A stretch of 18,583 nt of DNA from Thermodesulfobacteriota bacterium (GCA_028278625.1 JANQDY010000141.1:1-18583), one strand, 5' to 3'; counted from the stretch's first letter, positions 7,835-15,865 are shown. Notes: generated by a model not told the origin, from the sequence alone. A program made the numbers and translations.

Positions 7835-8695
7835 TTAATTTGAAGCCGACCAGATTTCCTGACGCTTTCGGTAGTCTTTAAGAAATCTCTGAGCAAAACG
7901 ATCCCGTCCGAGAATAAGATCAATGGCTGTGATGGTTGAACTCACCTTTTCAGCGTCTACTGTGGGGCAGGTAATACCAGCGCCGATTGCCAGCGCCAGG
8001 AAAGTCCTGTTTATCAATGGTCTGTCAGGCAAACCAAAAGATATGTTGCTGGCACCCAATGTTTGGTTGACGCCAAGTTCCTTTTTGACCTTGGTAACAG
8101 TTTCGAGCGTCAACAGCCCCGCCTGATCATCGGAACCCAAAGAAAGTGACAGACAGTCAATGATCACATCTTCTCGTGGTATTCCGATATTCTCGGCATG
8201 CATAACGATTTTGTGAGCGATTTCCAACCGCCCTTCACTGGATTTGGGGATACCTTTGTCTCCGATGGTAAGGCCGATTACGGCGGTTTTGTATTTTTTT
8301 ACGATTGGCAGAATTTCTTTTAGAGACTTTTCTTCGCCTGACACTGAATTGATGATGGCCTTCCCTTCATAAACCCGCAATGCTCCTTCTAATGCCGCGG
8401 GGTTGTTGATGTCTATGCAGAGCGGTACATCAACCACTTTCATAACAGCCTCAACAACCTTAGGCAGAGTTTCAACTTCATCGACTCCGCGAGTTACCAC
8501 ATTGATGTCAAGAATGTGAGCGCCTGATGCGACTTGAGCCAGGGCTTCGCTTTGAATCAAATCCATATCTCCCGCCTTTAAAGCCGCTGACATTTTTTTC
8601 TTTCCGGTCGGATTGATACGTTCTCCGATGACGGTGGTCGGTCCATTATCGCTGATGATGACTTCTGTTTTGGCGCTGCATATTCTGGTTTCCAT
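7835..8695 (-). CDS. Pterin-binding methyltransferase II (MeTr/AcsE/MtvA-like)
   Basis: 286-residue TIM-barrel methyltransferase of the dihydropteroate-synthase-like fold, expected to move a methyl group between a corrinoid protein and tetrahydrofolate. Family motifs: VIGERINPTGKK (22-33), LDIN (62-65), CIDINNP (93-99), NSVSGE (116-121), DCLSLSLGSD (180-189; a proline is more usual at 181) and GASNISFGLP (214-223), whose Asn217 is the residue AcsE-type enzymes use near N5 of the pterin. The ATG at 8693-8695 is preceded by an AAGGA-like site. It follows the corrinoid protein gene by 97 bases and precedes the ligase by 16. Length and motifs match the stand-alone methyltransferase II of O-demethylase systems; in acetogens the same fold also serves the acetyl-CoA pathway. 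It is the only one in the window. Confidence 0.93.
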   Translation of the reverse strand: METRICSAKTEVIISDNGPTTVIGERINPTGKKKMSAALKAGDMDLIQSEALAQVASGAHILDINVVTRGVDEVETLPKVVEAVMKVVDVPLCIDINNPAALEGALRVYEGKAIINSVSGEEKSLKEILPIVKKYKTAVIGLTIGDKGIPKSSEGRLEIAHKIVMHAENIGIPREDVIIDCLSLSLGSDDQAGLLTLETVTKVKKELGVNQTLGASNISFGLPDRPLINRTFLALAIGAGITCPTVDAEKVSSTITAIDLILGRDRFAQRFLKDYRKRQEIWSASN

Positions 8696-8773
8696 CTCTT
8701 AAATCCTTCAACCCTTCAAACCAATGCCGAAGTTCGAAATGCATTTTCCATGGATGCCTGTTTTTGTTGCGCT

Positions 8774-8791
8774 TTGACATAAATGGGTCAA
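8774..8791 (-). other. Small inverted repeat TTGAC-N8-GTCAA
   Basis: Perfect 5-base arms separated by 8 bases, placed one base after the stop codon of corrinoid protein 2 and before the methyltransferase II gene. It could form a weak intercistronic hairpin or be a protein site; there is no T-run, so it is not a terminator. A nearby palindrome, AAATGCATTT (8737-8746), lies in the same 97-base spacer. Confidence 0.25.
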
Positions 8792-8792
8792 T

Positions 8793-9428
8793 CTATTGTC
8801 GTCCCCCAATCCACTGGTTGGCAAGGTTGACGCCCGCCATGGCATCTTTTCCAATGGCATCCGCCCCCGAATACTCCCTGATGTCCTCGGAAATCTGTCC
8901 GCCCCCCAACATGATTTTCACCTGATCCCTCAACCCGGCTTCTCGAAGGGCGTCAACGGTATTCTTCATGGCTTCATAGGCCAGGGTCAAGAGGCAGCTC
9001 ATGCCCACTACCTGGGGCTTGAAATCCTTTACTGCATCGACGAATTTATCAGGTGGGGCGTCTATGCCGATATCCAAAACCTCATAACCGTTTACATCAA
9101 GTAAAAACACCACCATGTCTTTGCCAATATCGTGGATATCACCCTCCACGGTACCGATCAACACGCGACCTTTTTTCTCTTTAACCCTTTCACCTGTCAA
9201 ACGGGGTTTGACCAATTCCGTAATTTGTTTCAGCATCTCGCCTGCCATCATCAGCTCCGGAAGAAAATAATCTCCCACTTCAAACCGTTTACCCACGGTT
9301 TCCATGGCCCGAGTACAGGTGTCCAGAATGGCCAAGGCGTCTTCTTTCTCTTTTAACAAGGCCTTCGTGGTTTCAAGTGCATCTTTTTCTTTCATGTTCA
9401 CCATTTGCTCAAAAAGAACTTCAGACAT
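8793..9428 (-). CDS. Corrinoid (B12-binding) methyltransferase shuttle protein 2
   Basis: 211-residue corrinoid protein of the MtbC/MtvC type. A helical cap (about 1-85) includes the motif VGKRFEVGDYFLPELMMAGE, followed by the B12 domain. The cobalt-ligand set is complete: D97-I-H99-D-I-G102, S144-C-L146 and G175-G176. I start it at ATG 9428, because AGGAG (9438-9442) lies 9 bases upstream; a TTG at 9467 abuts the previous stop and would add 13 residues without a better site. It sits between the UroD-fold methyltransferase 2 and methyltransferase II, the natural place for the shuttle that connects them. It is the most canonical of the three corrinoid proteins here, close in pattern to the third (same GTVEGDIH and SCL motifs). 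Confidence 0.94.
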   Translation of the reverse strand: MSEVLFEQMVNMKEKDALETTKALLKEKEDALAILDTCTRAMETVGKRFEVGDYFLPELMMAGEMLKQITELVKPRLTGERVKEKKGRVLIGTVEGDIHDIGKDMVVFLLDVNGYEVLDIGIDAPPDKFVDAVKDFKPQVVGMSCLLTLAYEAMKNTVDALREAGLRDQVKIMLGGGQISEDIREYSGADAIGKDAMAGVNLANQWIGGRQ

Positions 9429-9467
9429 TTCTTGTGTCTCCTGTTTTATTATCCTTCTATTGGTCAA

Positions 9468-10775
9468 TTAATATCGACCGTAGGTTTTCGTGAATTCCAC
9501 CATGGCCTTTACGTTTTCATGTTTTGCTTCATCAAACCAGATGCCGGAATCCACCATCAGGCCACCGTCTTTACCCACCACGTCAATCAATTCCCTGACA
9601 TAATCTTTCACCTTATCCGGCGTGCCGGCGTAGAGCAGAGATCCTGGCACGTTTCCCCTGAAGCAGACCGTATCTCCAAGGATTTCCTTGGCTTTGTGAA
9701 AATCCACCTCTTCAAACCAGTAGATGGCTTTTCCTTTGGGAATATCGCTAATAATCTCCAGGCGGGAGGTATAACTTCCCTCAAACAACGGCATGGGCAC
9801 GAGGCCTTCTTCAATAAGACCCAGCAGGACCTTTCGAAGGGTCGGCCAATAAAAGGTTTTGAACTGTTCATTGCTCATGAAGCTGTCCAGGCCTTTATGA
9901 AGCATGAGCATCACCACCGGCTTTCCCATGCGTTTGGAAAGAGTTGCACCCATATTGACCTGTATTGGCACCAGTTTTTCCATGGTTTCAATGAGCTTTT
10001 CAGGATGCCGGTACATATCCAGCATGATACCACGAGTCCCTCTGAACCAGTCGCCGATAACGTCAAAGGGCGCGGCCGCATGGCCCCCCAGAAAATCAGG
10101 GAACCCCATGGATGTGATGGTCTGCATCTCTTCACGAACATGGGTTAACCATTTTAAAGCTTCAGCCGCGGCTTTTTGAAGGGCTTCCAAGGCGCTGACC
10201 ATTTCAGGCATGGCCAGCGCCGCCACATTACCCACGAGCCCCAGGTAATACCCGAACCAGGTGAAGAAGGGGGGGAAGCCCTTAAAAGGCTCAAGTGCGC
10301 CACATACGCGGGGCAGATATTTTCTGAGCATGAAATCAGAAGGATCCTGAAGAAAAGCGTCGTAGAATTCTTCCGCCTTTACATACTCTTTTTCCACAAA
10401 CTGAAATACATGATTGCTGGCAATACCGCGTCCGGGGAGCTTGAGAAGCCTGTAATCCAGCGCCTCCAGCGCACGGCCGGGAAAGGCGTAAGCGGAAGGA
10501 CGATACAGATCCGGTTCAAAGTCCTCGAGAGTTTTCAACCACGCCAGGGTGGCCTTTTCATAATCAAACATCACCTCTTCACAGGTAAAACCGTTGTCAA
10601 GGGCGGGAAACATGCCAAAACTGGGGGTGACGGGTACCCGGTCCGGCACCTTGAGTTGGATTACGTCGGCGACGCGTTTCGCTCTCCTTTTGTAGGCCTG
10701 TTCCGCCTTTTCATCTTTGAAGCCGGCTCCGGGTGCAGAACACCAGGTTTCCAGGGTTTCTGCTGTCCTATCCAT
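9468..10775 (-). CDS. UroD-fold methyltransferase 2 (long form, candidate methyltransferase I)
   Basis: 435-residue UroD-fold protein, about 100 residues longer than the one in operon A and only distantly similar to it. The N-terminal 40 residues are charged and precede the fold, which begins near VIQLKVPDRVPVTPSFG. Neither thiolate of the His-x-Cys...Cys zinc signature is visible: the strand that normally carries His-x-Cys reads PLFEGSYTSRLE (E332, E340), and the later Cys position reads VDSGIW. The only late cysteine is C371. Acidic residues E332, E340, E355 and E356 are candidates for alternative metal ligands. AGGAGGAG (10782-10789) precedes ATG 10775. Position directly before the corrinoid protein and after the transporter suggests it demethylates the imported substrate. 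Fold assignment is firm, reaction inferred. Confidence 0.82.
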   Translation of the reverse strand: MDRTAETLETWCSAPGAGFKDEKAEQAYKRRAKRVADVIQLKVPDRVPVTPSFGMFPALDNGFTCEEVMFDYEKATLAWLKTLEDFEPDLYRPSAYAFPGRALEALDYRLLKLPGRGIASNHVFQFVEKEYVKAEEFYDAFLQDPSDFMLRKYLPRVCGALEPFKGFPPFFTWFGYYLGLVGNVAALAMPEMVSALEALQKAAAEALKWLTHVREEMQTITSMGFPDFLGGHAAAPFDVIGDWFRGTRGIMLDMYRHPEKLIETMEKLVPIQVNMGATLSKRMGKPVVMLMLHKGLDSFMSNEQFKTFYWPTLRKVLLGLIEEGLVPMPLFEGSYTSRLEIISDIPKGKAIYWFEEVDFHKAKEILGDTVCFRGNVPGSLLYAGTPDKVKDYVRELIDVVGKDGGLMVDSGIWFDEAKHENVKAMVEFTKTYGRY

Positions 10776-10825
10776 GATTATGCTCCTCCTCGTTTGAAAA
10801 TCTCAGGTTGGGCGTCCGCGAAAGA

Positions 10826-12013
10826 CTATTTGCCGTATAGTCGCCACTTTCCATCTTTCACGATTACTTTTGTATAACAGCCCTCGGTCAGCCCGATATG
10901 GTCGCTGGGTGAATAGTTGAACACGCCATTTTGCCCTACAAACCCCTTGATCCCTTCGAGGTTATCTCTCAACTGTGCCCGAATTTTGATCAGATCGTCT
11001 TCATCGGCCGGATCCAATTTAGGATCCACTTTCTTGAGGGCTTCGGTCACCAGCATGACCTGATCCCAGGTATGTCCGGGATAAAGATTGAATGTTTTGT
11101 ATTTTTTGGTGTATTCGTCGTAAAGTTCCATGGCGATTTTCTTCTGAATGTCGTCGTCCGGCAGGTCTGGTGCCACCAGTGCCTTAAGGGATGTACTGAC
11201 AATCCCTTCCACAAGGTTTCCTCCCAGTTTGATGAACTCGGGACTGACAATGGCGTAGTCACATACAATGGGAAAATTGAGCCCCAACTCTCGAGCGGTC
11301 TTGATGACCTTTACCGAGTCCGCCAGATTGCCCGTGATAAGCAGACCATCGGCGCCACTGGCCTTGATGTGAGCCATCTGTGTGCTGACGTCTACGCTTT
11401 GGGGCGAATATTCCTCAATAATGGCCGGTTCGATTCCCAACTTTTTGCAGGCCGCCTTAAAAGCGCCCACACCCAGTTTGCCGTAAGCCGTATCCACATA
11501 AATGTAGGCTATCTTTTTGGATCCGCGATCCAGCAGGTTCTGAAGCAGAACGGGCACAGACGCGATCCTTTGATCGGGCACCACCGTAAACAGCCACTCC
11601 TTGGTGGCACCACCGGTCACGATGGCGGGTCCCGCGCTGAACAAAAGGGTTTCACCGTCACTGGCGGTCTGAGCCGAAGCCAGGGTTCCTCCTACGGATG
11701 TATAGCCCATGCATGCGATGGCCTTGTCCACATCGATCATTCGTTTGGTGTTCTTGACGCATGTGACAGGCTGAGACTGCCCGTCATAAAAGACCGCCTT
11801 CAGCTGCCGGCCGTTGACACCACCCGCCCCATTGATTTTTTCAATGGCCAGAAGTGCTCCGCGCTTGTTTGCGATTCCCATTTCAGCACGTCTTCCTGTG
11901 ATTTCAGGGGTGAAACCCAGAACATAGGGCGAGGCGGGTTCGCTCCAGGCACTGCCAACAAAGAGCAGGAGAAGTCCAAAACAGACGGTTGTAAGAAACA
12001 ATGATTTTTTCAT
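10826..12013 (-). CDS. Periplasmic substrate-binding protein, Liv-type ABC transporter
   Basis: 395-residue type-1 periplasmic binding protein (LivJ/LivK, receptor-family ligand-binding fold). Residues 1-24 form a signal peptide: MKKS, a hydrophobic core, and a likely cut after AWS. There is no lipobox. The mature start VLGFTPEITGRRAEMGIANKRGALLAIEKIN and the GVNGRQLKAVFYDGQSQP segment are diagnostic of the family. TCCTCC just upstream (complement) gives a strong ribosome site. It follows livF after a 137-base spacer and precedes the UroD-fold methyltransferase gene by 50 bases, linking the captured ligand to the methyl-transfer genes. Relatives bind branched-chain amino acids, amides, or aromatic acids, so the ligand is open. 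Confidence 0.92.
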   Translation of the reverse strand: MKKSLFLTTVCFGLLLLFVGSAWSEPASPYVLGFTPEITGRRAEMGIANKRGALLAIEKINGAGGVNGRQLKAVFYDGQSQPVTCVKNTKRMIDVDKAIACMGYTSVGGTLASAQTASDGETLLFSAGPAIVTGGATKEWLFTVVPDQRIASVPVLLQNLLDRGSKKIAYIYVDTAYGKLGVGAFKAACKKLGIEPAIIEEYSPQSVDVSTQMAHIKASGADGLLITGNLADSVKVIKTARELGLNFPIVCDYAIVSPEFIKLGGNLVEGIVSTSLKALVAPDLPDDDIQKKIAMELYDEYTKKYKTFNLYPGHTWDQVMLVTEALKKVDPKLDPADEDDLIKIRAQLRDNLEGIKGFVGQNGVFNYSPSDHIGLTEGCYTKVIVKDGKWRLYGK

Positions 12014-12150
12014 TTTTTCCTCCTTTTGATCAACAATTGGGTTGCCAAATGCTTACAGTGAGATCATCTTTCCAGGGCCTGCAAAAACGATGATACCCCC
12101 TTTCCGTCGCCCTGAGCCAAAAAACAGGTGAAAAAGACTTTTCAATCCCC
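12014..12150 (-). other. livF to binding-protein spacer
   Basis: 137-base spacer inside operon B. Reading on the minus strand, a small hairpin (GAAAAG/CTTTTTC, about 12130-12142) is followed by a T-rich run, which could act as a weak terminator or as an mRNA-processing point letting the binding protein be made in excess. A sequence resembling a -24/-12 promoter (TGGCAACCCAATTGTTG, complement, about 12033-12049) lacks the -12 GC and lies very close to the start codon, so I do not call it. Confidence 0.3.
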
Positions 12151-12927
12151 TTAACCGCCAAGGTAAGCGGTATATATGGATGGGTCTGCCGCCACATCTT
12201 CTCCAGCGCCTTCAAATGACACGGCGCCCCTTTCAAGCACGTAGGCAAAATCAGCGATTCTGAGCGCTGCTTTTGCGTTTTGTTCCACCAGAATGATCGA
12301 TATCCCCATTTGGCTGCAGATATCCTGCAGGAGCGCCATCATTTCGGTGACCAACAAGGGGGAGAGCCCTAAGGAAGGTTCATCAAGGGCTACCAATTTG
12401 GGGTCACTCATGAGTGCGCGTGCAACAGCCAGCATCTGCCGCTCTCCGCCTGAAAGGGTTTCGGCTTTCTGAGATAGCCTGTTTTGGAGTATGGGAAAGG
12501 TTTGAAAAGCAGTTTCCAGGCGTTGGGACAACTTCTTTTTTCGATCGCTTCGGCAAAGAGAATAGGTTCCCAAAAGGAGATTATCGGCCACACTCATGGG
12601 GCCGAAAAGCTCTCCTCCCTCGGGGACGCTGGCAATGCCTTTCCGAATGATTTCGTTGGGAGAGCGACCATCGATTCTCTCTCCGTTCAGAAGGATTTTT
12701 CCCTTCCTTGGTTGGATCATCCCCGCAAGAGCTCGTAGGAGGGTCGTTTTTCCTGCACCGTTGCTTCCTAACACCGCAACAACCTGCCCTTTCTTTGCAG
12801 AAAGAGATATGGAATCAAGGGCCTGGGCTTCTCCATAATAAACGCAGAGGTTTTCCACCCTCAGTTCAATTTCCTGTGAAACGGCCGGGGGAAAGACGTT
12901 GGGGGGTATTTTTGATTTAGCCATCAT
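12151..12927 (-). CDS. livF: Liv-type ABC transporter ATPase LivF
   Basis: 258-residue ATP-binding subunit that, with LivG, powers import through LivH/LivM. Walker A GSNGAGKT (54-61), signature LSGGE (158-162), Walker B LVALDE (178-183) and the LivF-typical LVEQNAK (213-219). The N-terminus has about 20 residues more than usual before the ABC fold. Start is ATG 12925-12927 (a second ATG follows at once); it overlaps the livG stop, with GAAGAG as the ribosome site inside livG. Most similar in motif pattern to branched-chain amino acid and aromatic acid importers. Confidence 0.95.
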   Translation of the reverse strand: MMAKSKIPPNVFPPAVSQEIELRVENLCVYYGEAQALDSISLSAKKGQVVAVLGSNGAGKTTLLRALAGMIQPRKGKILLNGERIDGRSPNEIIRKGIASVPEGGELFGPMSVADNLLLGTYSLCRSDRKKKLSQRLETAFQTFPILQNRLSQKAETLSGGERQMLAVARALMSDPKLVALDEPSLGLSPLLVTEMMALLQDICSQMGISIILVEQNAKAALRIADFAYVLERGAVSFEGAGEDVAADPSIYTAYLGG

Positions 12928-13718
12928 GATATCTCTTCGCCTAAATAAGCATTGATAACCTTCTCGTCTGATTTCACTTCTTCTGGGGATCCCTCCAACA
13001 GCTTTCGGCCGCCATCCAGGACAACAATACGTTCTGAAATCCTCATGACAAAGGGCATATTGTGTTCAACCAGAAGCAATGTCAGCCCTTGTTCAACCAG
13101 GGCATGGATGACCTTTTCCAGCTTTCGAGCCTCATGGGCCGCCAGCCCACCCACCGGTTCGTCCATCATGAGCAATTCAGGCACCATGCCCAGTACTCTG
13201 GCAATTCCCACCAGCTTCCGCTCTCCCAAAGGAATCTTGGAGATTGGATCTGCGGCTTTGTGGGCCAGGCCCAGCATGTCAAGGTTTTCCATGGCCGTTT
13301 CTTTGATGCGCTTTTCTTCTGCTTTTGCGGATGGAAGTCTCAATCCCACAGGAAAAATGCCGCTTTTACTTTTGATATGGCATCCCACCATGGCGTTTTC
13401 CAGAACACTTAGGTTTGGAAACAGCTCCTCCAGCTGAAATGTTCTGCCGATACCCAGTTGGGCAATCTGGTGGGCAGGCAGCCCCGTGATGTCTTTTTTT
13501 TCAAAAGATATTCGACCGGTATCCGGAGTATAGATCCCCGTGGCCACATTAATGAACGTTGACTTGCCGGCACCATTGGGTCCGATCATACTGGTGATGC
13601 TCTTACTTTTCAGGGAAAAAGATACGTCAAAAAGCGCCTGGACGCCCCCAAATTTTTTGCTGATTCCCTTAACTGAAAGTAATGGCGAAGGTGCGTTCTG
13701 ATGTGAGACAAAATCCAT
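12924..13718 (-). CDS. livG: Liv-type ABC transporter ATPase LivG
   Basis: 264-residue ATP-binding subunit. Walker A GPNGAGKS (46-53), Q-loop around Q95 in GRTFQLEELF, Walker B LLMMDE (182-187), switch His in LLVEHNM (H219) and the LivG-typical C-terminal AYLGEE. The signature is unusual: KIPLGERKLV (161-170) in place of the common LSYGQQR type, although the central Gly-Glu is kept. The start ATG 13716-13718 has GAGG 5 bases upstream and lies 7 bases after the livM stop. It overlaps livF by four bases. Confidence 0.95.
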   Translation of the reverse strand: MDFVSHQNAPSPLLSVKGISKKFGGVQALFDVSFSLKSKSITSMIGPNGAGKSTFINVATGIYTPDTGRISFEKKDITGLPAHQIAQLGIGRTFQLEELFPNLSVLENAMVGCHIKSKSGIFPVGLRLPSAKAEEKRIKETAMENLDMLGLAHKAADPISKIPLGERKLVGIARVLGMVPELLMMDEPVGGLAAHEARKLEKVIHALVEQGLTLLLVEHNMPFVMRISERIVVLDGGRKLLEGSPEEVKSDEKVINAYLGEEIS

Positions 13719-13725
13719 GTTATCC

Positions 13726-14721
13726 TCATTCTATCGTTTGAGGTCGTCTATAACGTTTACCGGCCCAACGATAGAATTGTTCGATCCATCCTGCCAGGCC
13801 GCGCGGCATAAAGATGAGCACAAAAATAATGAAAACACCGAAAAATACAGCGGTTACCTCCCCGGTCATGACCGGAAAGAGCCGTCCTAGGTACGCCTTG
13901 AGCAATTCATGAAGCCATGTGATGATGAAACTGCCCAAAAGCGGCGCCCATATGGTTGTCAACCCTCCGATGACGGACATCAGTATAATTTCCACCAGCA
14001 GGTCAAAGCCGAAAATCCCGGGTGATACAAACCTGAGATAGAAGCAACAAATGCTGCCTGCGAGACTGGCCATCACCGCCGTCAAAACAAAAATCTGAAG
14101 CCGATATTTTGGAATGTTGACCCCTAGGCTGGCACTTGCCGGTTCACTGTCGTGGGACGAGATGATGGCTCGGCCCACACGGGACTTCACAAGGTTAAAA
14201 CAGAAGATCAGGCAGGCGATACACAGTGCCCAGGACAGGTAGTAATAGTGAATGTCTTTTTTAAACTTGAAACCTGCCACTTTGAGGGCTGGAATCCCTA
14301 AGAGTCCGGAATGGCCTCCGGTGAGGTCGCCCAGCTGAACGAAAGCAATTTGAGCGATAATCAAAATACCGAAAGTGGCACAGGCCAGATACAGCCCCCG
14401 CAGTTTTAATATGGGCGCACCGATGATATAGGCGACCACGGCCACAAAAAGGGCGGCCGCCACCGTGGCCAATAGTGGTGACGCGAGCCCCCGGGCGCTC
14501 AGGATACCCGCCACATAAGCACCAAGGCCGAACCATGTGGGGCTAACCAGAGAAAACAAACCCGCATACCCCATTAACAGACCCATGCCCAAAGCCAGAA
14601 TGCCATAGAGCGCCACGAAGACCATAATTCCGATCACATATGGACTGGCGACAAATGTTGGAATCAGAAAAAGCGGCAGTAACAGGATGATCCAGGGTAA
14701 ATATCCTTTTAACGCTTTCAT
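13726..14721 (-). CDS. livM: Liv-type ABC transporter permease LivM
   Basis: 331-residue inner-membrane permease with about 8-10 hydrophobic segments from residue 8 onward, ending in a basic cytoplasmic tail (RWAGKRYRRPQ). The cytoplasmic coupling loop is recognisable: GRAIISSHDSEPASASLGVN, the counterpart of GRA...RDNE..A..LG in LivM. Its ATG overlaps the livH stop codon as ATGA, so translation is probably coupled. It pairs with LivH to form the channel. Confidence 0.94.
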   Translation of the reverse strand: MKALKGYLPWIILLLPLFLIPTFVASPYVIGIMVFVALYGILALGMGLLMGYAGLFSLVSPTWFGLGAYVAGILSARGLASPLLATVAAALFVAVVAYIIGAPILKLRGLYLACATFGILIIAQIAFVQLGDLTGGHSGLLGIPALKVAGFKFKKDIHYYYLSWALCIACLIFCFNLVKSRVGRAIISSHDSEPASASLGVNIPKYRLQIFVLTAVMASLAGSICCFYLRFVSPGIFGFDLLVEIILMSVIGGLTTIWAPLLGSFIITWLHELLKAYLGRLFPVMTGEVTAVFFGVFIIFVLIFMPRGLAGWIEQFYRWAGKRYRRPQTIE

Positions 14722-15590
14722 ACTTTTTTGACCCCCTCAGATGAGAAAATGGTTCGGTACAGCAGAAAAAGGATCATGACCAGCAAGGCAATGGCGTCTT
14801 TCCATCCCGGTGAAATAAAGCCGCCGAAAAGGCCTTCAAGCAATCCCAGCCCCAGACCGGCCAAAACCGTGCCGGTCATGGTCCACCCGCCCATGATGGC
14901 AGCCACGAGGCCTTTCATACCAGCCATCAGTCCAATATTGTATCCGGTGAAAGTGATGGGGGCGATCACTATACCAGCAACGGCCCCGAGCCCTCCCGCC
15001 AGGGCGAAACAGAAAACGATGAGATACCGAATTCGAATTCCCACCAAAGAGGCCCCGTTGGGATTGATGGCAGTAGCCCTCAATGCTTTTCCCAGAAGGG
15101 TTCGATTGAAAAAGAGAGAGAGTAGAACGGCAACGACACCCAAAACTCCTAGAACCAAAAGGGTTTGGCTGGTGATCACGGCACCCAGGATAGAGAACTG
15201 CTTTTCAGGGACCAGAGAAGGTATGGCTTGTGTTTCGGAGCCACATGCGATCAGCGTAATACCTTTGAGGATGGATGCCGCGGCGATGGTAATCACCATG
15301 AAAGTGGTTTCCGACGGATAGCGGACCGGTCGGATCACGAGCCATTCCAGCAGAATCCCCACAAGAACGGTAAACAGGATGGCTGCAAGGACTGCAGGTA
15401 CCAATGCGACCCCGGCGCTAAGAAGCAGCCACGTGAACATGCCACCCAGCATTACGAATTCACCGGTGCTGAAATTTACAATGCCGGTCACCAGAAACAC
15501 GATACTCCAGCACAGGCCTACCATGGCGTAAATGCTTCCGGAGGTCATGCCTGAGATGATGTATTGGATGATTTGCGATACAGAGGTCAT
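14718..15590 (-). CDS. livH: Liv-type ABC transporter permease LivH
   Basis: 290-residue inner-membrane permease. The start region SQIIQYIISGMTSGSIYAMVGL and the next segment GIVNFSTGEFVMLGGM match LivH (which has NFAHGE at this place), and the coupling loop LLGKALRATAINPNGASLVGI is present. I use ATG 15590, 9 bases after GGAG, instead of the upstream in-frame start at 15641, which would begin inside the operator region and add 17 residues unlike other LivH proteins. It is the first gene of operon B; its leader of about 70 bases contains the second copy of the promoter repeat. Confidence 0.93.
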   Translation of the reverse strand: MTSVSQIIQYIISGMTSGSIYAMVGLCWSIVFLVTGIVNFSTGEFVMLGGMFTWLLLSAGVALVPAVLAAILFTVLVGILLEWLVIRPVRYPSETTFMVITIAAASILKGITLIACGSETQAIPSLVPEKQFSILGAVITSQTLLVLGVLGVVAVLLSLFFNRTLLGKALRATAINPNGASLVGIRIRYLIVFCFALAGGLGAVAGIVIAPITFTGYNIGLMAGMKGLVAAIMGGWTMTGTVLAGLGLGLLEGLFGGFISPGWKDAIALLVMILFLLYRTIFSSEGVKKV

Positions 15591-15643
15591 AAACTGAAGC
15601 TCCAAGCCTGCATGTTGAGGGTTGTGGGCACAGACAAGCACAG

Positions 15644-15692
15644 AAAGTTATATAGGGAATTTTGCAGATCCTAAAGTTATATAGGGAACTTT
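15644..15692. repeat. Tandem pair of inverted-repeat operators
   Basis: Two 20-base copies, 15644-15663 and 15673-15692, 29 bases start to start, identical at 19 of 20 positions. The right copy is a perfect inverted repeat AAAGTT-N8-AACTTT around ATATAGGG. The left one differs only by C to T in the right arm (AATTTT). Copy 2 fills the -35/-10 spacer of the operon B promoter and copy 1 covers the predicted start of transcription, the classic arrangement for repression by promoter occlusion. Binding by the divergent GntR/HutC protein is inferred: the GT...AC ends are compatible with the loose consensus of that family. Confidence 0.7.
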
Positions 15693-15697
15693 GTCAA
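15668..15697 (-). promoter_or_regulatory. Predicted sigma70 promoter of operon B
   Basis: On the minus strand: consensus -35 TTGACA (15697-15692), 18-base spacer, -10 TAGGAT (15673-15668, four of six matches to TATAAT). Transcription would start near 15660, giving a leader of about 70 bases to livH. The spacer is the perfect inverted repeat described separately, so a bound repressor would directly exclude RNA polymerase. Confidence 0.6.
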
Positions 15698-15708
15698 GAA
15701 AAAATTAC

Positions 15709-15733
15709 AAAACCCGCAGAGAAAGTGGGTTTT
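15709..15733. other. Intergenic hairpin AAAACCCGC / GTGGGTTTT
   Basis: 9-base stem with one G-T pair and a 7-base loop (AGAGAAA), just upstream of the operon B -35 box. On the + strand the stem ends in TTTT, so it looks somewhat like a terminator, but no gene ends there. It could be an additional protein site or a barrier between divergent transcripts. Confidence 0.3.
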
Positions 15734-15816
15734 GAGATAAATATCTAAAATAAAGAAATAAACAGCTTTCTCTTGCCCAATAGTTCGTGGAATCAGAGTG
15801 CTGAAAAACTCAATTG

Positions 15817-15832
15817 GTTTGAAATTTCGAAC
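15817..15832. promoter_or_regulatory. Near-palindrome, candidate autoregulatory site
   Basis: GTTTGAAATTTCGAAC, symmetric at 7 of 8 position pairs, about 35 bases upstream of the candidate -35 box of the regulator gene. Its sequence differs from the operon B operators, so it would have to be bound by another protein or by a second mode of the same one. Confidence 0.35.
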
Positions 15833-15865
15833 TGATTGGGTTCAATTTTTAGGGTTTGGGCGATA

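Noticed and set aside
8793..8795. TAG stop of corrinoid protein 2 read as pyrrolysine
   Set aside because: The protein ends at the normal family length; the codons after TAG run through non-coding sequence and into another gene in a wrong frame. No MttB-type gene is present.
9405..10877. Two long + strand frames (9405-10148, 10176-10877)
   Set aside because: Antisense to the UroD-fold methyltransferase 2 and start of the corrinoid gene; no recognisable domain or ribosome site.
10931..12004. 357-residue open frame on the + strand
   Set aside because: It lies wholly opposite the binding-protein gene, which has a signal peptide, family motifs and a ribosome site; the + frame has none and its composition is that of a mirror frame.
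12030..12248. 72-residue minus-strand frame between livF and the binding protein
   Set aside because: Half of it overlaps livF in another frame and it has no ribosome site or family resemblance.
15591..15641. Upstream start for LivH at 15641
   Set aside because: It would add residues unlike any LivH start and begin inside the predicted operator/leader; ATG 15590 has a ribosome site and a canonical N-terminus.
15644..15692. CRISPR-like repeats
   Set aside because: Only two copies with an 8-base spacer overlapping a promoter; better explained as operators.
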